Shown in pieces: positions 53,945-62,036 of a stretch of DNA of 64,000 nucleotides (positions are counted from its first letter, which is position 1; each line of letters starts with the position of its first letter). Position numbers and translations under genes: made by a program. This DNA is from Chryseolinea serpens (GTDB lineage Bacteria; Bacteroidota; Bacteroidia; Cytophagales; Cyclobacteriaceae), in assembly GCF_900129725.1 (NCBI RefSeq), contig NZ_FQWQ01000001.1, positions 2,914,001 through 2,978,000 of the forward strand, written 5' to 3'. A model generated the notes under the pieces. The model was not told where the DNA came from. It ran no database searches and saw only the letters and a program-made list of their open reading frames with translations.

Positions 53945-55387
53945 ATGAGTAAACTAAAACGACTGGCAGGCGAAACCGTACTCTACGGAATGGGAAGCAT
54001 CGTCCCCCGTTTTCTCAATTTTCTTTTGGTGCCACTCCACACCGCCACGTTTTCGCCAGAACAATACGGCGTGCTGTCGAAACTCCTGGCATATGTGGCC
54101 GCCCTCAACGTGCTCTTCACATTTGGTATGGAAACGGCCTATTTCCGGTTCTCCACCAAGGAGGGCGCCGACGAACAGAAAGTCTTCAACCTGGCCCAAA
54201 CCGTCATCGTTTCCATCAGTTTTGTCCTGGCGGGAACCTTGTTCCTAACGGCCGGGCCACTGGCCGACGTCATGGGCATTCCCGGTCATGGCGACCTGGT
54301 GATGTGGTTGGCGGCCATTATGTTCATCGATGCCACCGTGGCCATTCCGTTTGCGCGGCTGCGATTGCAACGGAAACCGGTAAAATTCGCGATCGGCAAA
54401 ATCACCAACATTGCCTTGCTCATGTTGCTGAACTTTTATTTTCTGAGAATAGCCTACCAGCCCTCCATGGGCGTGGGCTATGTGGTGCTGGCCAATCTGC
54501 TGGCCAATTCGTTTTACCTCATCTATTTCTCCAGGTCATTGATTTCCTGGAAACCGCGTTTCAACCGGAGCATTTCCCTGGCCATGCTCACGTATGGCTA
54601 CCCCGTGATGCTCATGGGCCTGGCCGGCATGACCAATGAAATGTTTTCAAGACAAACCCTGGATTGGTGGCTGCCTGCGGATTTCTATCCCGATCAGAGT
54701 CCAGCCCGGGCGTTGGGGATCTTCAGTGCGTCCTACAAACTCGCCATGCTCATGGGGCTCACCGTACAGGCCTTCCGTTATGCCGCCGAGCCGTTCTTTT
54801 TTTCGAATGCGATCGACAAAAATTCGCCACAGCTTTTTGCACGCGTCAATCACTACTTCATTATTGTGTGTTGTGTGTTGTTGCTGGGAGCAGGTATCAA
54901 TCTCGATATCTTGAAATATTTCCTGGGGAAGTCTACCTATTGGGAGGGGCTGTACGTGGTGCCTATCCTGTTGCTGAGCTACCTGTTCCTGGGCGTATAT
55001 TATAACCTGACCGTGTGGTTCAAACTCACCGACAGAACCTATTTCGGCACGTTCATCACCGTGGGTGGAGCCGTGGTGACCATCGCCGCCAATTATTTGC
55101 TGATCCCCAGGCTCGGCTATCTCGGCAGCAGCCTGGCATCGCTCATCTGTTATTTTTCCATGACCGTAGTGTGTTATTTGTTAGGGCAAAAATTCTATCC
55201 CATCCCCTATAATGTTGGAAAAAGCATGGCCTACATCGTTTTCACTACGGCGTTGGTGTATGCCGTTAATTCTATTTTCCTGGAAAACATTTGGGTGGCC
55301 ACCGTGTTTCATGGTTTGATTATCGGAATTTATTTACTGGGCATCTATGCGCTGGAAAAGACGGCGTTCCGAAAGCCTGCGACGTAA
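53945..55387 (+). CDS. Polysaccharide flippase, MATE/Wzx-like
   Basis: A 480-residue integral membrane protein with 12-14 predicted transmembrane helices of the multidrug/oligosaccharidyl-lipid/polysaccharide flippase superfamily. The family start KLKRLAGETVLYGMGSIVPR is followed by FLNFLLVPLHTATFSPEQYG and TFGMETAYFRF; LLIPRLGYLGSSLASLICYF lies in the C-terminal half. It should move a lipid-linked glycan across the inner membrane. The ATG at 53945 is chosen; a seven-codon longer form is possible. It is the first gene of a tightly spaced set with a sugar nucleotidyltransferase 46 bases downstream. Confidence 0.88.
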   Translation: MSKLKRLAGETVLYGMGSIVPRFLNFLLVPLHTATFSPEQYGVLSKLLAYVAALNVLFTFGMETAYFRFSTKEGADEQKVFNLAQTVIVSISFVLAGTLFLTAGPLADVMGIPGHGDLVMWLAAIMFIDATVAIPFARLRLQRKPVKFAIGKITNIALLMLLNFYFLRIAYQPSMGVGYVVLANLLANSFYLIYFSRSLISWKPRFNRSISLAMLTYGYPVMLMGLAGMTNEMFSRQTLDWWLPADFYPDQSPARALGIFSASYKLAMLMGLTVQAFRYAAEPFFFSNAIDKNSPQLFARVNHYFIIVCCVLLLGAGINLDILKYFLGKSTYWEGLYVVPILLLSYLFLGVYYNLTVWFKLTDRTYFGTFITVGGAVVTIAANYLLIPRLGYLGSSLASLICYFSMTVVCYLLGQKFYPIPYNVGKSMAYIVFTTALVYAVNSIFLENIWVATVFHGLIIGIYLLGIYALEKTAFRKPAT

Positions 55388-55433
55388 ATTTTTTTTAGCT
55401 TTACTCGGACCAAAAAAAACAAACTCTCCCTTC

Positions 55434-56438
55434 ATGAACATAATCATACCGATGGCTGGACTGGGCAAGCGCTTGCGCCCGCACACTCTCACCGTTCCCA
55501 AGCCACTTTTACCCATTGCCGGCAAACCCATCGTGCATCGCCTGGTGGAGGACATCGCCAAAGTTACGCCCGAGAAAATCGACTACATCGGCTTCATCAT
55601 TCACCCGTCGTTTGGAAAGGAAGTGGAGGAGAGTTTGAAGGCCATTGCCAAAAAGGTGGGCGCCGAAGGAAAGATCTATTACCAGGAGGAGGCCTTTGGC
55701 ATTTCGCACGCGTTGTTGTTTGCCAAGGAGTTGTTCACCGGCAAGGTCATTGTGGCGTTCGCCGACACGCTCTTCAAGGCCGAATTCAAGCTCGACACCA
55801 CCCAGGATGGCATCATCTGGGTGCAGCGCGTGGACGATCCCTCGCAGTTTGGCGTGGTGAAGCTGAACGACAAAAAAGAAATCGTAGAGTTGGTGGAGAA
55901 GCCCACCACGTTCGTTTCGGACCTGGCCATCATTGGCATCTATTTTTTCAGAGACGGCGCGGCCCTGGCGCGCGAGATGCAGTACCTGATCGACAATAAT
56001 ATTAAAGACAAAGGCGAGTTTCAGTTCACCTCGGCCCTTCAGAACTACGCCAAGAAGGGCGCAAAATTCATGACGGGCGAAGTGACCGAATGGCTGGACT
56101 GTGGCAACAAAAACGTGACCGTGCAGACCAACCAGCGCTACCTGGAGTTTATCAAAGACCAGCCGTTGGTGTCGGAAAAGGCCACTTTGGTGAATTCCGT
56201 GATCATCGCCCCCTGTTTTGTCGGGGAGGGTGCTGTGATCGAGAATTCCGTCATCGGGCCCCATGTTTCGGTAGGGGAAAACACCCGGATTTATGACAGC
56301 CGGATCAAAAACTCCATTATTCAGCGGGAATCGACCATCCGAAGCGCCATGCTGGAGAACAGCATGTTGGGGAATTTCATTATTTTTGAAGGTTCTAAGC
56401 TCGACTTGAGTCTTGGCGACTTCAATGCAATAACGTGA
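55434..56438 (+). CDS. Sugar-phosphate nucleotidyltransferase with hexapeptide-repeat tail
   Basis: A 334-residue nucleotidyltransferase. The signature MNIIIPMAGLGKRLRPHTLT followed by VPKPLLPIAGKPIVHRLVED gives the nucleotide loop; IVAFADTLF carries the metal-binding Asp; GVVKLNDKKEIVELVEKPT and WLDCGNKNV are also conserved. Residues 250-330 form a short left-handed beta-helix of hexapeptides (NSVIIAPCFVGEGAVIENSV). It should make an NDP-sugar for a surface glycan, consistent with the flippase upstream. Glucose-1-phosphate thymidylyltransferase-like and mannose-1-phosphate guanylyltransferase-like enzymes are hard to separate here. The ATG at 55434 is set by the conserved start; its stop overlaps the next gene as GTGA. 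Confidence 0.88.
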   Translation: MNIIIPMAGLGKRLRPHTLTVPKPLLPIAGKPIVHRLVEDIAKVTPEKIDYIGFIIHPSFGKEVEESLKAIAKKVGAEGKIYYQEEAFGISHALLFAKELFTGKVIVAFADTLFKAEFKLDTTQDGIIWVQRVDDPSQFGVVKLNDKKEIVELVEKPTTFVSDLAIIGIYFFRDGAALAREMQYLIDNNIKDKGEFQFTSALQNYAKKGAKFMTGEVTEWLDCGNKNVTVQTNQRYLEFIKDQPLVSEKATLVNSVIIAPCFVGEGAVIENSVIGPHVSVGENTRIYDSRIKNSIIQRESTIRSAMLENSMLGNFIIFEGSKLDLSLGDFNAIT

Positions 56439-58210
56439 AATTGAGAGGAAGAAGAGTATATACGGTTTTGGCCTTATTAGCGGCGTTGTCCTGGACAGCA
56501 CCAGGGACGGCAGTTGCCCAACGCAAAAAGAAAAATGTGGAGGAGGTGGAGGCATCCGGCATCCGGCTCCGGGAAGCGGAGTTCTATTTCACAGAAGGCG
56601 AGAAATTCTTCATCCTGGAAGACTACGCCAAAGCCCTGCTCTACTACCAGCGCACGCTGGAAATCACACCCGACAATGCCACGGTGCATTACAAAGTGGC
56701 CGAAGTGCTTTCGCAAAGCAACAAACAGGAAGACCTTTTAAAAGCTTCGCTGAGCATGGAAAATGCCCTGAAGCTGGAAAAAAAGAACAAATACTTCTAC
56801 CTGCTGGCCGCCAACATCTACGGCAGCCTCACCAAGTTCGAGAAGGCCGCCGAGACCTATGAAAACCTGATCAAAGAGGTGAAGGGATCGGAAGAATACC
56901 TATACGAGCTGGCCGCCGTATATCAATACGCCAACAAATTCGACGACGCCGTAAAGACCTATAACCGCGCTGAAAGCGCCCTGGGCATCAGCGAGGTGTC
57001 GTCCATCCAAAAGCTGCGCATCTACCTGGAGCAGGGAAAGACCAAAGAGGGCATTGCCGAAGGCGAGAAGCTCATCAATGCCTTCCCCGACGAGGAACGG
57101 TATGTGATGGGGTTTGCCGACGTGTTGTCGCAAAAGGGCATGCGGCCCGATGCCATCAAATATTTGGAAAAATTTCTGGTCGCCAACCCCGACTCAGGCA
57201 ACGTGAAAATGCTGTTGGCCGGACTCTATCGCGACAGCCGCCAGGAAGACAAGGCCCGCGCCCTACTGCTCACCTTGTTTGACGACCCGTCCGTGGAACT
57301 CGGCAGTAAGCTCATCATGCTGGGCGCCTACAACACGGAACTGAATCAAAACAAGACCAAGAATATTTCCGACCCCGAAAAAGAGAAGTTTGCGCTCACC
57401 CTGCTGGAGAAGCTGGGGAAAAGCAACCCGTCCGATCCGAACGTGCACATCCTTGGAGGTGATCTTTATCTGTCCACCGGCAAACCGCGCGATGCGCAAC
57501 GCGAATATTCGCAGGCCATCGAGCTGGGCAACGTGAACTTCGAGGTGTGGGAGAACTTGCTGTTCCTCGAAACCCAAATGGAACAATGGGACAACGTGAT
57601 CAAACACAGCGATGAAGCCCTCATCATGTTCCCAAACCAGGGCATGGTGCACTATTTTAACGGCTACGCCTACCTGCGCAAGCGTCAATATCCCGAGGCC
57701 GTCGCCTCGTTGGAGCAAGCCAAAAAGCTGACGAACTCAAACACCAACCTGCAGGGCGAACTCAACAGCATGCTGGGCGATGCCTACAACGCCATGAAGG
57801 CCTACGACAAGTCGGACAAGGCTTACGACGACGCGCTGACCATCAACCCCAACAACGACGCCGTGCTGAACAATTACAGCTATTTCCTGGCGCTGCGGAA
57901 GGTGAACCTGGAGAAGGCCGAAAAAATGGCGTCGTCGCTCATGAAGAATAATCCGGACAATCCAACGTTTCTGGATACATATGCCTGGGTGCTCTACACC
58001 CGTCAGAAATACAAAGAGGCGCGCAAGGCTATTGAGCGGGCCATTTCGACAGGCAACGCCAATGCCACGCATTTTGAGCACTATGGCGACATACTTTTTC
58101 AACTGGGTGATGTAACCGGCGCGGTGCAACAATGGGAGAAGGCCCGCGGATTGAATGCCAACAGTGAATTGTTAAACAAAAAAATTGCGAACCGGAAAAT
58201 CTATGAATAA
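56435..58210 (+). CDS. Exported TPR-repeat protein of the envelope block
   Basis: A 591-residue protein with GTG start (GTGA overlap with the upstream stop), a signal peptide (about residues 1-29) and roughly 12 TPR units, among them YAKALLYYQRTLEITPDNAT, GDLYLSTGKPRDAQREYSQA, FNGYAYLRKRQYPEAVASLE and YSYFLALRKVNLEKAEKMAS. The C-terminal part has the NYSYFLA-type repeats seen in BamD/LapB-like scaffold proteins. It probably acts in the periplasm as a scaffold. Its stop overlaps the DUF4292 start by 8 bases, so translation is coupled. Confidence 0.85.
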   Translation: MKLRGRRVYTVLALLAALSWTAPGTAVAQRKKKNVEEVEASGIRLREAEFYFTEGEKFFILEDYAKALLYYQRTLEITPDNATVHYKVAEVLSQSNKQEDLLKASLSMENALKLEKKNKYFYLLAANIYGSLTKFEKAAETYENLIKEVKGSEEYLYELAAVYQYANKFDDAVKTYNRAESALGISEVSSIQKLRIYLEQGKTKEGIAEGEKLINAFPDEERYVMGFADVLSQKGMRPDAIKYLEKFLVANPDSGNVKMLLAGLYRDSRQEDKARALLLTLFDDPSVELGSKLIMLGAYNTELNQNKTKNISDPEKEKFALTLLEKLGKSNPSDPNVHILGGDLYLSTGKPRDAQREYSQAIELGNVNFEVWENLLFLETQMEQWDNVIKHSDEALIMFPNQGMVHYFNGYAYLRKRQYPEAVASLEQAKKLTNSNTNLQGELNSMLGDAYNAMKAYDKSDKAYDDALTINPNNDAVLNNYSYFLALRKVNLEKAEKMASSLMKNNPDNPTFLDTYAWVLYTRQKYKEARKAIERAISTGNANATHFEHYGDILFQLGDVTGAVQQWEKARGLNANSELLNKKIANRKIYE

Positions 58211-58967
58211 ACGCCTCTGGATCTTGCTCATCGGCTTCTCCGCGCTGATAATGTCCTGCAGTAAAAAGGTTACTCCCACAACCCTTCCCATCGCTGCCCC
58301 GAAGCCTACTCTCGATGTGCAGGAAGTCGATTTTGAATATTTTCACGGCAAGGCCCGCATGATCCTGAGAGATGCCAAGAAAGAACGCGAAGTGAAGGCC
58401 AACATCCGCGTGCGCAAAGACAGCGTGATCTGGATGACCTTTTCCGTGATCGGCGTGCAAGGCGGCAAAGCCCTCATCAACAAAGATTCCATCACCGTGG
58501 TGAGCAACGTCGACAAAGAATATTATGTGTTCGACTACGCCGAGCTTTCCAAACGTTACAATTTCGAGATCAACTACAAGGTGATCCAGGCCGCCATGTT
58601 GGGCAACCTCATCATGCCCCGTACTGAATCGGATCAGGTACAACAGGAAAGTTCCTACTTCGTATTGAAGCAAAAGGCTGCAACGAACGGCGTTGTCGTG
58701 GACAACTTCATTAACAGCGCCAGCAAAAAACTGGAAAAAGTGGAGATGAAAGAAGGCAACAGCGACAATTCGCTCATCATCAATTATTCCAATTTTCAGC
58801 CGGTAGGTCCCGCGTTGTTTCCTTACAATGGTACGATCAATTTATTTTACAAGACGCTGGGCGGACTGCTGAACACCACCATCATCTTTGAGTACAACAA
58901 GGCCGAGGTGGGCGACAGAGAGCTGAAGTTTCCATTCAACATACCCAAGCGATATGAACGCCGGTAA
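58203..58967 (+). CDS. DUF4292 lipoprotein, LolA/LolB-like fold
   Basis: A 254-residue lipoprotein with the signal LLIGFSALIMSC (lipid-attached Cys near residue 19). The rest has the DUF4292 pattern: YFHGKARMILRDAKKEREVK, VRKDSVIWMTFSVIGVQGGK and ALINKDSITVVSNVDKEYYV, an unclosed beta-sheet sandwich resembling LolA/LolB. Family relatives are thought to handle lipoproteins or lipids in the outer membrane; for this protein it is inference. Gene overlaps of 8 bases upstream and 14 bases downstream place it in a tightly coupled unit with the TPR and EnvC-like genes. Confidence 0.85.
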   Translation: MNKRLWILLIGFSALIMSCSKKVTPTTLPIAAPKPTLDVQEVDFEYFHGKARMILRDAKKEREVKANIRVRKDSVIWMTFSVIGVQGGKALINKDSITVVSNVDKEYYVFDYAELSKRYNFEINYKVIQAAMLGNLIMPRTESDQVQQESSYFVLKQKAATNGVVVDNFINSASKKLEKVEMKEGNSDNSLIINYSNFQPVGPALFPYNGTINLFYKTLGGLLNTTIIFEYNKAEVGDRELKFPFNIPKRYERR

Positions 58968-60138
58968 AGGTGCGTGGCTCTTTCTGATCTTCGGTTTTCT
59001 TTCTTTTTCTGCTATGGCCCAAAAATCAAAGGCCCAGCTGCAAAAGGAAAAACAGCAGAACCTGGAGAAGATCAAAGAGGTTGAAAAGATCATCGAAGAA
59101 ACATCTGCTCAAAAGAAAAATTCCCTGGGCGAACTCACGGCCCTGAACCAGCGCGTCCGCGAACAAGAAAAACTGGTCGGCTCCATCAAAGGCGAAGTCA
59201 ACTTTCTCGACAGCGAGATCAGCGACAACAACGACATCATCGTGGTGCTGGAAGAAGATCTCGACGATCTCAAAAAAGAATACAGCGCCATGCTGTTCGC
59301 CGCCCAGAAAGCCAACAACAGCACCACGCGCCTGACGTTTCTTTTCTCTGCAAAATCATTCGATCAATTGGTCATGCGCCTGCGCTACATGGATCAATAT
59401 GCCGAAACCCGCCAGCTACAGGCCGAACAAATCACAAAAGTGCAGGAAGAACTTTCGGGCCATGTCGCCGAGATCCGCGTGCGCCGCGAGGAGAAGAATA
59501 AACTCCTCAATGAAGAACAGCGGGAGGGCACGAACCTGATCTCGTTAAAGCAAAAGCAAAATTCGCTGGTGAAGTCGCTGGAGAAGGAAGAAAAGAAACT
59601 GCGCAAAGACCTGGAGGAAACGAAGAAGGCTGTCGCCAAACTCGACAAACTCATCGAAGACCTCATCAAAGAAGAAATGGAACGCGCGGCCCGCTCCAAA
59701 AAGTCCGAGGTTTCCGTGACGCTGTCCAATTCGTTTGAGGAGAACCGAAACAAATTCATGTGGCCGGTGTCTTCGGGCTTTGTGTCGCAGCGTTTTGGGC
59801 GACAAAATCATTCCGTGCTCAAAGGTGTGGTGGTGCAGAACAATGGCGTGAACATTCAGACGCAGGAGAACGAAAAAGTGAAGAGCATCTTTGAGGGCGA
59901 GGTGCGTCGCGTGGCGTTCATCCAGGGACTTGGCAGCACGGTGATCATCAAACACGGTGAGTATCTCACGGTGTATGCCGGTTTGAAGGAAGTGTTCGTT
60001 CGAAGCGGACAAAAAGTGACTACCAACCAGGAGATCGGCAAAGTGCTTTCCAACAATGAAGGCGTGTCTGAACTGCGTTTTCAGATCTTCAAGAACACCA
60101 CGGCACTGGATCCTTCCTCGTGGTTGAAAAACATGTGA
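58954..60138 (+). CDS. EnvC-like M23-family protein lacking metal ligands
   Basis: A 394-residue protein. A signal peptide (MNAGKGAWLFLIFGFLSFSAMA) is followed by two long coiled coils (about 23-110 and 145-260) and a C-terminal M23 (LytM) domain from about residue 270 (WPVSSGFVSQRFGRQNHSVL). All usual zinc-binding residues are replaced: NNGVNI in place of GxDI, YAGL in place of YxHL, ELRFQIF in place of HLHFE. This coiled-coil plus degenerate LytM layout is that of EnvC, which activates cell-wall amidases at the septum. Activation, not hydrolysis, is therefore the likely role. It overlaps the DUF4292 gene by 14 bases. Confidence 0.88.
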   Translation: MNAGKGAWLFLIFGFLSFSAMAQKSKAQLQKEKQQNLEKIKEVEKIIEETSAQKKNSLGELTALNQRVREQEKLVGSIKGEVNFLDSEISDNNDIIVVLEEDLDDLKKEYSAMLFAAQKANNSTTRLTFLFSAKSFDQLVMRLRYMDQYAETRQLQAEQITKVQEELSGHVAEIRVRREEKNKLLNEEQREGTNLISLKQKQNSLVKSLEKEEKKLRKDLEETKKAVAKLDKLIEDLIKEEMERAARSKKSEVSVTLSNSFEENRNKFMWPVSSGFVSQRFGRQNHSVLKGVVVQNNGVNIQTQENEKVKSIFEGEVRRVAFIQGLGSTVIIKHGEYLTVYAGLKEVFVRSGQKVTTNQEIGKVLSNNEGVSELRFQIFKNTTALDPSSWLKNM

Positions 60139-60333
60139 GCCTCGTCCCTTTTCTTACTTAAAAATTACTTTAAGCCGGCGCGCATTTTGCGGGGTCGCAG
60201 CAAGCGACGATGAACGCTTGTTCGGGTATGTACCGTATCGCTAAAAAGGGGTGAAAACGGTCCCCGTATTTAACCTGAAAAGGGAGCCCTTTAACCGCTG
60301 GTAACCAGCCGCCAACATCCCCGGGGCCATTCA

Positions 60334-60364
60334 TTTGATACTATCCTTTTTTACCCTACTTTTG
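60334..60364 (+). promoter_or_regulatory. Bacteroidota-consensus promoter for tatA-gatA
   Basis: TTTG at 60334-60337, exactly 19 bases, then TACTTTTG at 60357-60364: both elements match the Bacteroidota sigma-A consensus perfectly. Transcription would start near 60370, some 20 bases before the tatA ATG. The rest of the gap 60139-60333 shows small inverted repeats (60194-60208; GCTGGT-A-ACCAGC at 60297-60309) without a clear role. Confidence 0.75.
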
Positions 60365-60389
60365 CCTTTACGTTTAAAATTAAAAGGCC

Positions 60390-60602
60390 ATGAAAGCTAC
60401 ATTTTTGTTTTTAAGTGGGGTTGGTTTCCAGGAGATTCTGCTCATCGGTTTATTCATCCTCGTGTTTTTCGGTGCAAAGAAAATTCCCGAATTCATGAAA
60501 GGACTGGGTAAAGGTGTTCGTGAATTCAAAGATTCCGTGAAAGACGTGAAGAAGGATCTTGAAGACGCGGGCGATTCTGCAAAACTTGACGACGGAAAGT
60601 AA
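60390..60602 (+). CDS. tatA: Sec-independent protein translocase TatA/E
   Basis: A 70-residue TatA-family protein. One transmembrane helix ([20 protein letters not shown]) leads through the FG hinge into an amphipathic helix ([20 protein letters not shown]) and an acidic tail. TatA forms the pore of the twin-arginine pathway with TatC, which is not encoded nearby. The stop at 60600-60602 directly abuts the GTG of gatA, with the perfect promoter upstream, so tatA and gatA form one unit. Confidence 0.93.
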   Translation: MKATFLFLSGVGFQEILLIGLFILVFFGAKKIPEFMKGLGKGVREFKDSVKDVKKDLEDAGDSAKLDDGK

Positions 60603-62030
60603 GTGTTGAAGACGAAAGCTACATTTCGGGAAATTCAAAACGATCTGCAGCACGGAAAACGCTCCTGTCAGGATATTGTCCGATTTCATCTGAACAACAT
60701 TAGGGATAAAAAGCACCTCAATGCTTTTCTGAGCGTGTATGAAGATGAAGCGCTCGCGCGAGCTGCTGAAATCGATAAAAAAATAAAACTTGGGACGGCT
60801 GGAAAACTTGCCGGGCTCGTCGTGGGCCTGAAAGATGTTCTCGCCTACAAAGACCATCCTTTGCAAGCCAGCAGCCGTGTGCTGGATGGCTTCATCTCAC
60901 AATTTAATGGAACGGCCGTGCAGCGCCTTCTCGACGAAGACGCCATCATCATCGGCCGCCAAAACTGCGACGAGTTTGCCATGGGTTCTTCCAACGAGAA
61001 CTCCGCTTTTGGCCCCGTGCTGAACGATGCCGACAATACCCGTGTCCCTGGAGGTTCATCCGGCGGCTCGGCGGTTGCCGTTCAGGCCGACATGTGCCAG
61101 GTTTCCCTGGGGTCGGATACGGGCGGTTCGGTGCGTCAACCCGCAGCGTTTTGCGGACTGGTGGGGTTGAAACCTACCTATTCGCGCATCTCCCGGTTTG
61201 GGTTGATCGCTTATGGCTCGTCTTTTGATTGTATTGGCATATTCGGAAAGTCGGTGGAAGACGTCGCCCTGGTGCTGGAAGTGATTGCAGGCCCCGACGA
61301 GGCCGACAGCACCGTCTCGCAATTGCCCGTGCCGAGCTATTCCAAGGCCCTGCAGGGGTCCGATAACAAGAAATATAAGGTTGCCTACGTCCGTGAGATC
61401 GATGATTCTCAAGGCCTGCAACCCGAAATAAAGGAGAGCATTTTGGCCAAGCTGGACGCCATCGAGGCCGACGGCCACAGTGTGGAGGTGATCGATTTCC
61501 CATTACAGGAATTCGTATTACCAACCTACTACATTTTGGCTACCGCCGAAGCCAGCTCCAACCTGTCCCGTTACGACGGCGTGCGCTACGGCTACAGAAG
61601 CCAGCAGGCCACCGACTTGAGCTCGCTCTACAAAAAGAGTCGCTCGGAAGGGTTCGGGAAAGAAGTGCAGCGCCGCATTTTGCTGGGCACGTTCGTATTG
61701 AGCGCCAGCTACTACGACGCCTATTACACCAAGGCTCAGAAAGTCCGTCGCCTCATCCGCGACAAGACGAAAGAAATATTGAAGCACTATGATTTCATCG
61801 TGATGCCCATAACGCCCACCACGGCCTTCAAGCTGGGGGAGCATACGGACAATCCTTTGGAAATGTACTTGGCGGATCTTTTTTCCGTTCAGGCTAACGT
61901 GGTGGGTGTGCCGGCCATTGCCATACCGTGTGGTACGGACAAACAAGGCTTACCCATCGGATTGCAAGTGATCGCCGACGATTTCGAGGAATCGAAGTTG
62001 TTGCATTTTTCAAACACACTTTTGACATGA
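60603..62030 (+). CDS. gatA: Glutamyl-tRNA(Gln) amidotransferase subunit A
   Basis: A 475-residue amidase-signature enzyme of the GatCAB complex, which converts Glu-tRNA(Gln) to Gln-tRNA(Gln) using ammonia from glutamine. The Ser-cisSer-Lys triad lies in VVGLKDVLAYKD (Lys), PGGSSGGSAVAVQ (cis-Ser) and GSDTGGSVRQPA (nucleophile Ser). The segment GLVGLKPTYSRISRFGLIAY is a GatA hallmark over other amidases. It starts with GTG at 60603 (TTG at 60606 is an alternative), abutting tatA. GatB and GatC are not in the window. Confidence 0.95.
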   Translation: MLKTKATFREIQNDLQHGKRSCQDIVRFHLNNIRDKKHLNAFLSVYEDEALARAAEIDKKIKLGTAGKLAGLVVGLKDVLAYKDHPLQASSRVLDGFISQFNGTAVQRLLDEDAIIIGRQNCDEFAMGSSNENSAFGPVLNDADNTRVPGGSSGGSAVAVQADMCQVSLGSDTGGSVRQPAAFCGLVGLKPTYSRISRFGLIAYGSSFDCIGIFGKSVEDVALVLEVIAGPDEADSTVSQLPVPSYSKALQGSDNKKYKVAYVREIDDSQGLQPEIKESILAKLDAIEADGHSVEVIDFPLQEFVLPTYYILATAEASSNLSRYDGVRYGYRSQQATDLSSLYKKSRSEGFGKEVQRRILLGTFVLSASYYDAYYTKAQKVRRLIRDKTKEILKHYDFIVMPITPTTAFKLGEHTDNPLEMYLADLFSVQANVVGVPAIAIPCGTDKQGLPIGLQVIADDFEESKLLHFSNTLLT

Positions 62031-62036
62031 CCCCTC

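Noticed and set aside
55509-56555. 348-codon minus-strand open frame across the nucleotidyltransferase
   Set aside because: Antisense to clear nucleotidyltransferase motifs and spanning the start of the next gene; no motif of its own.
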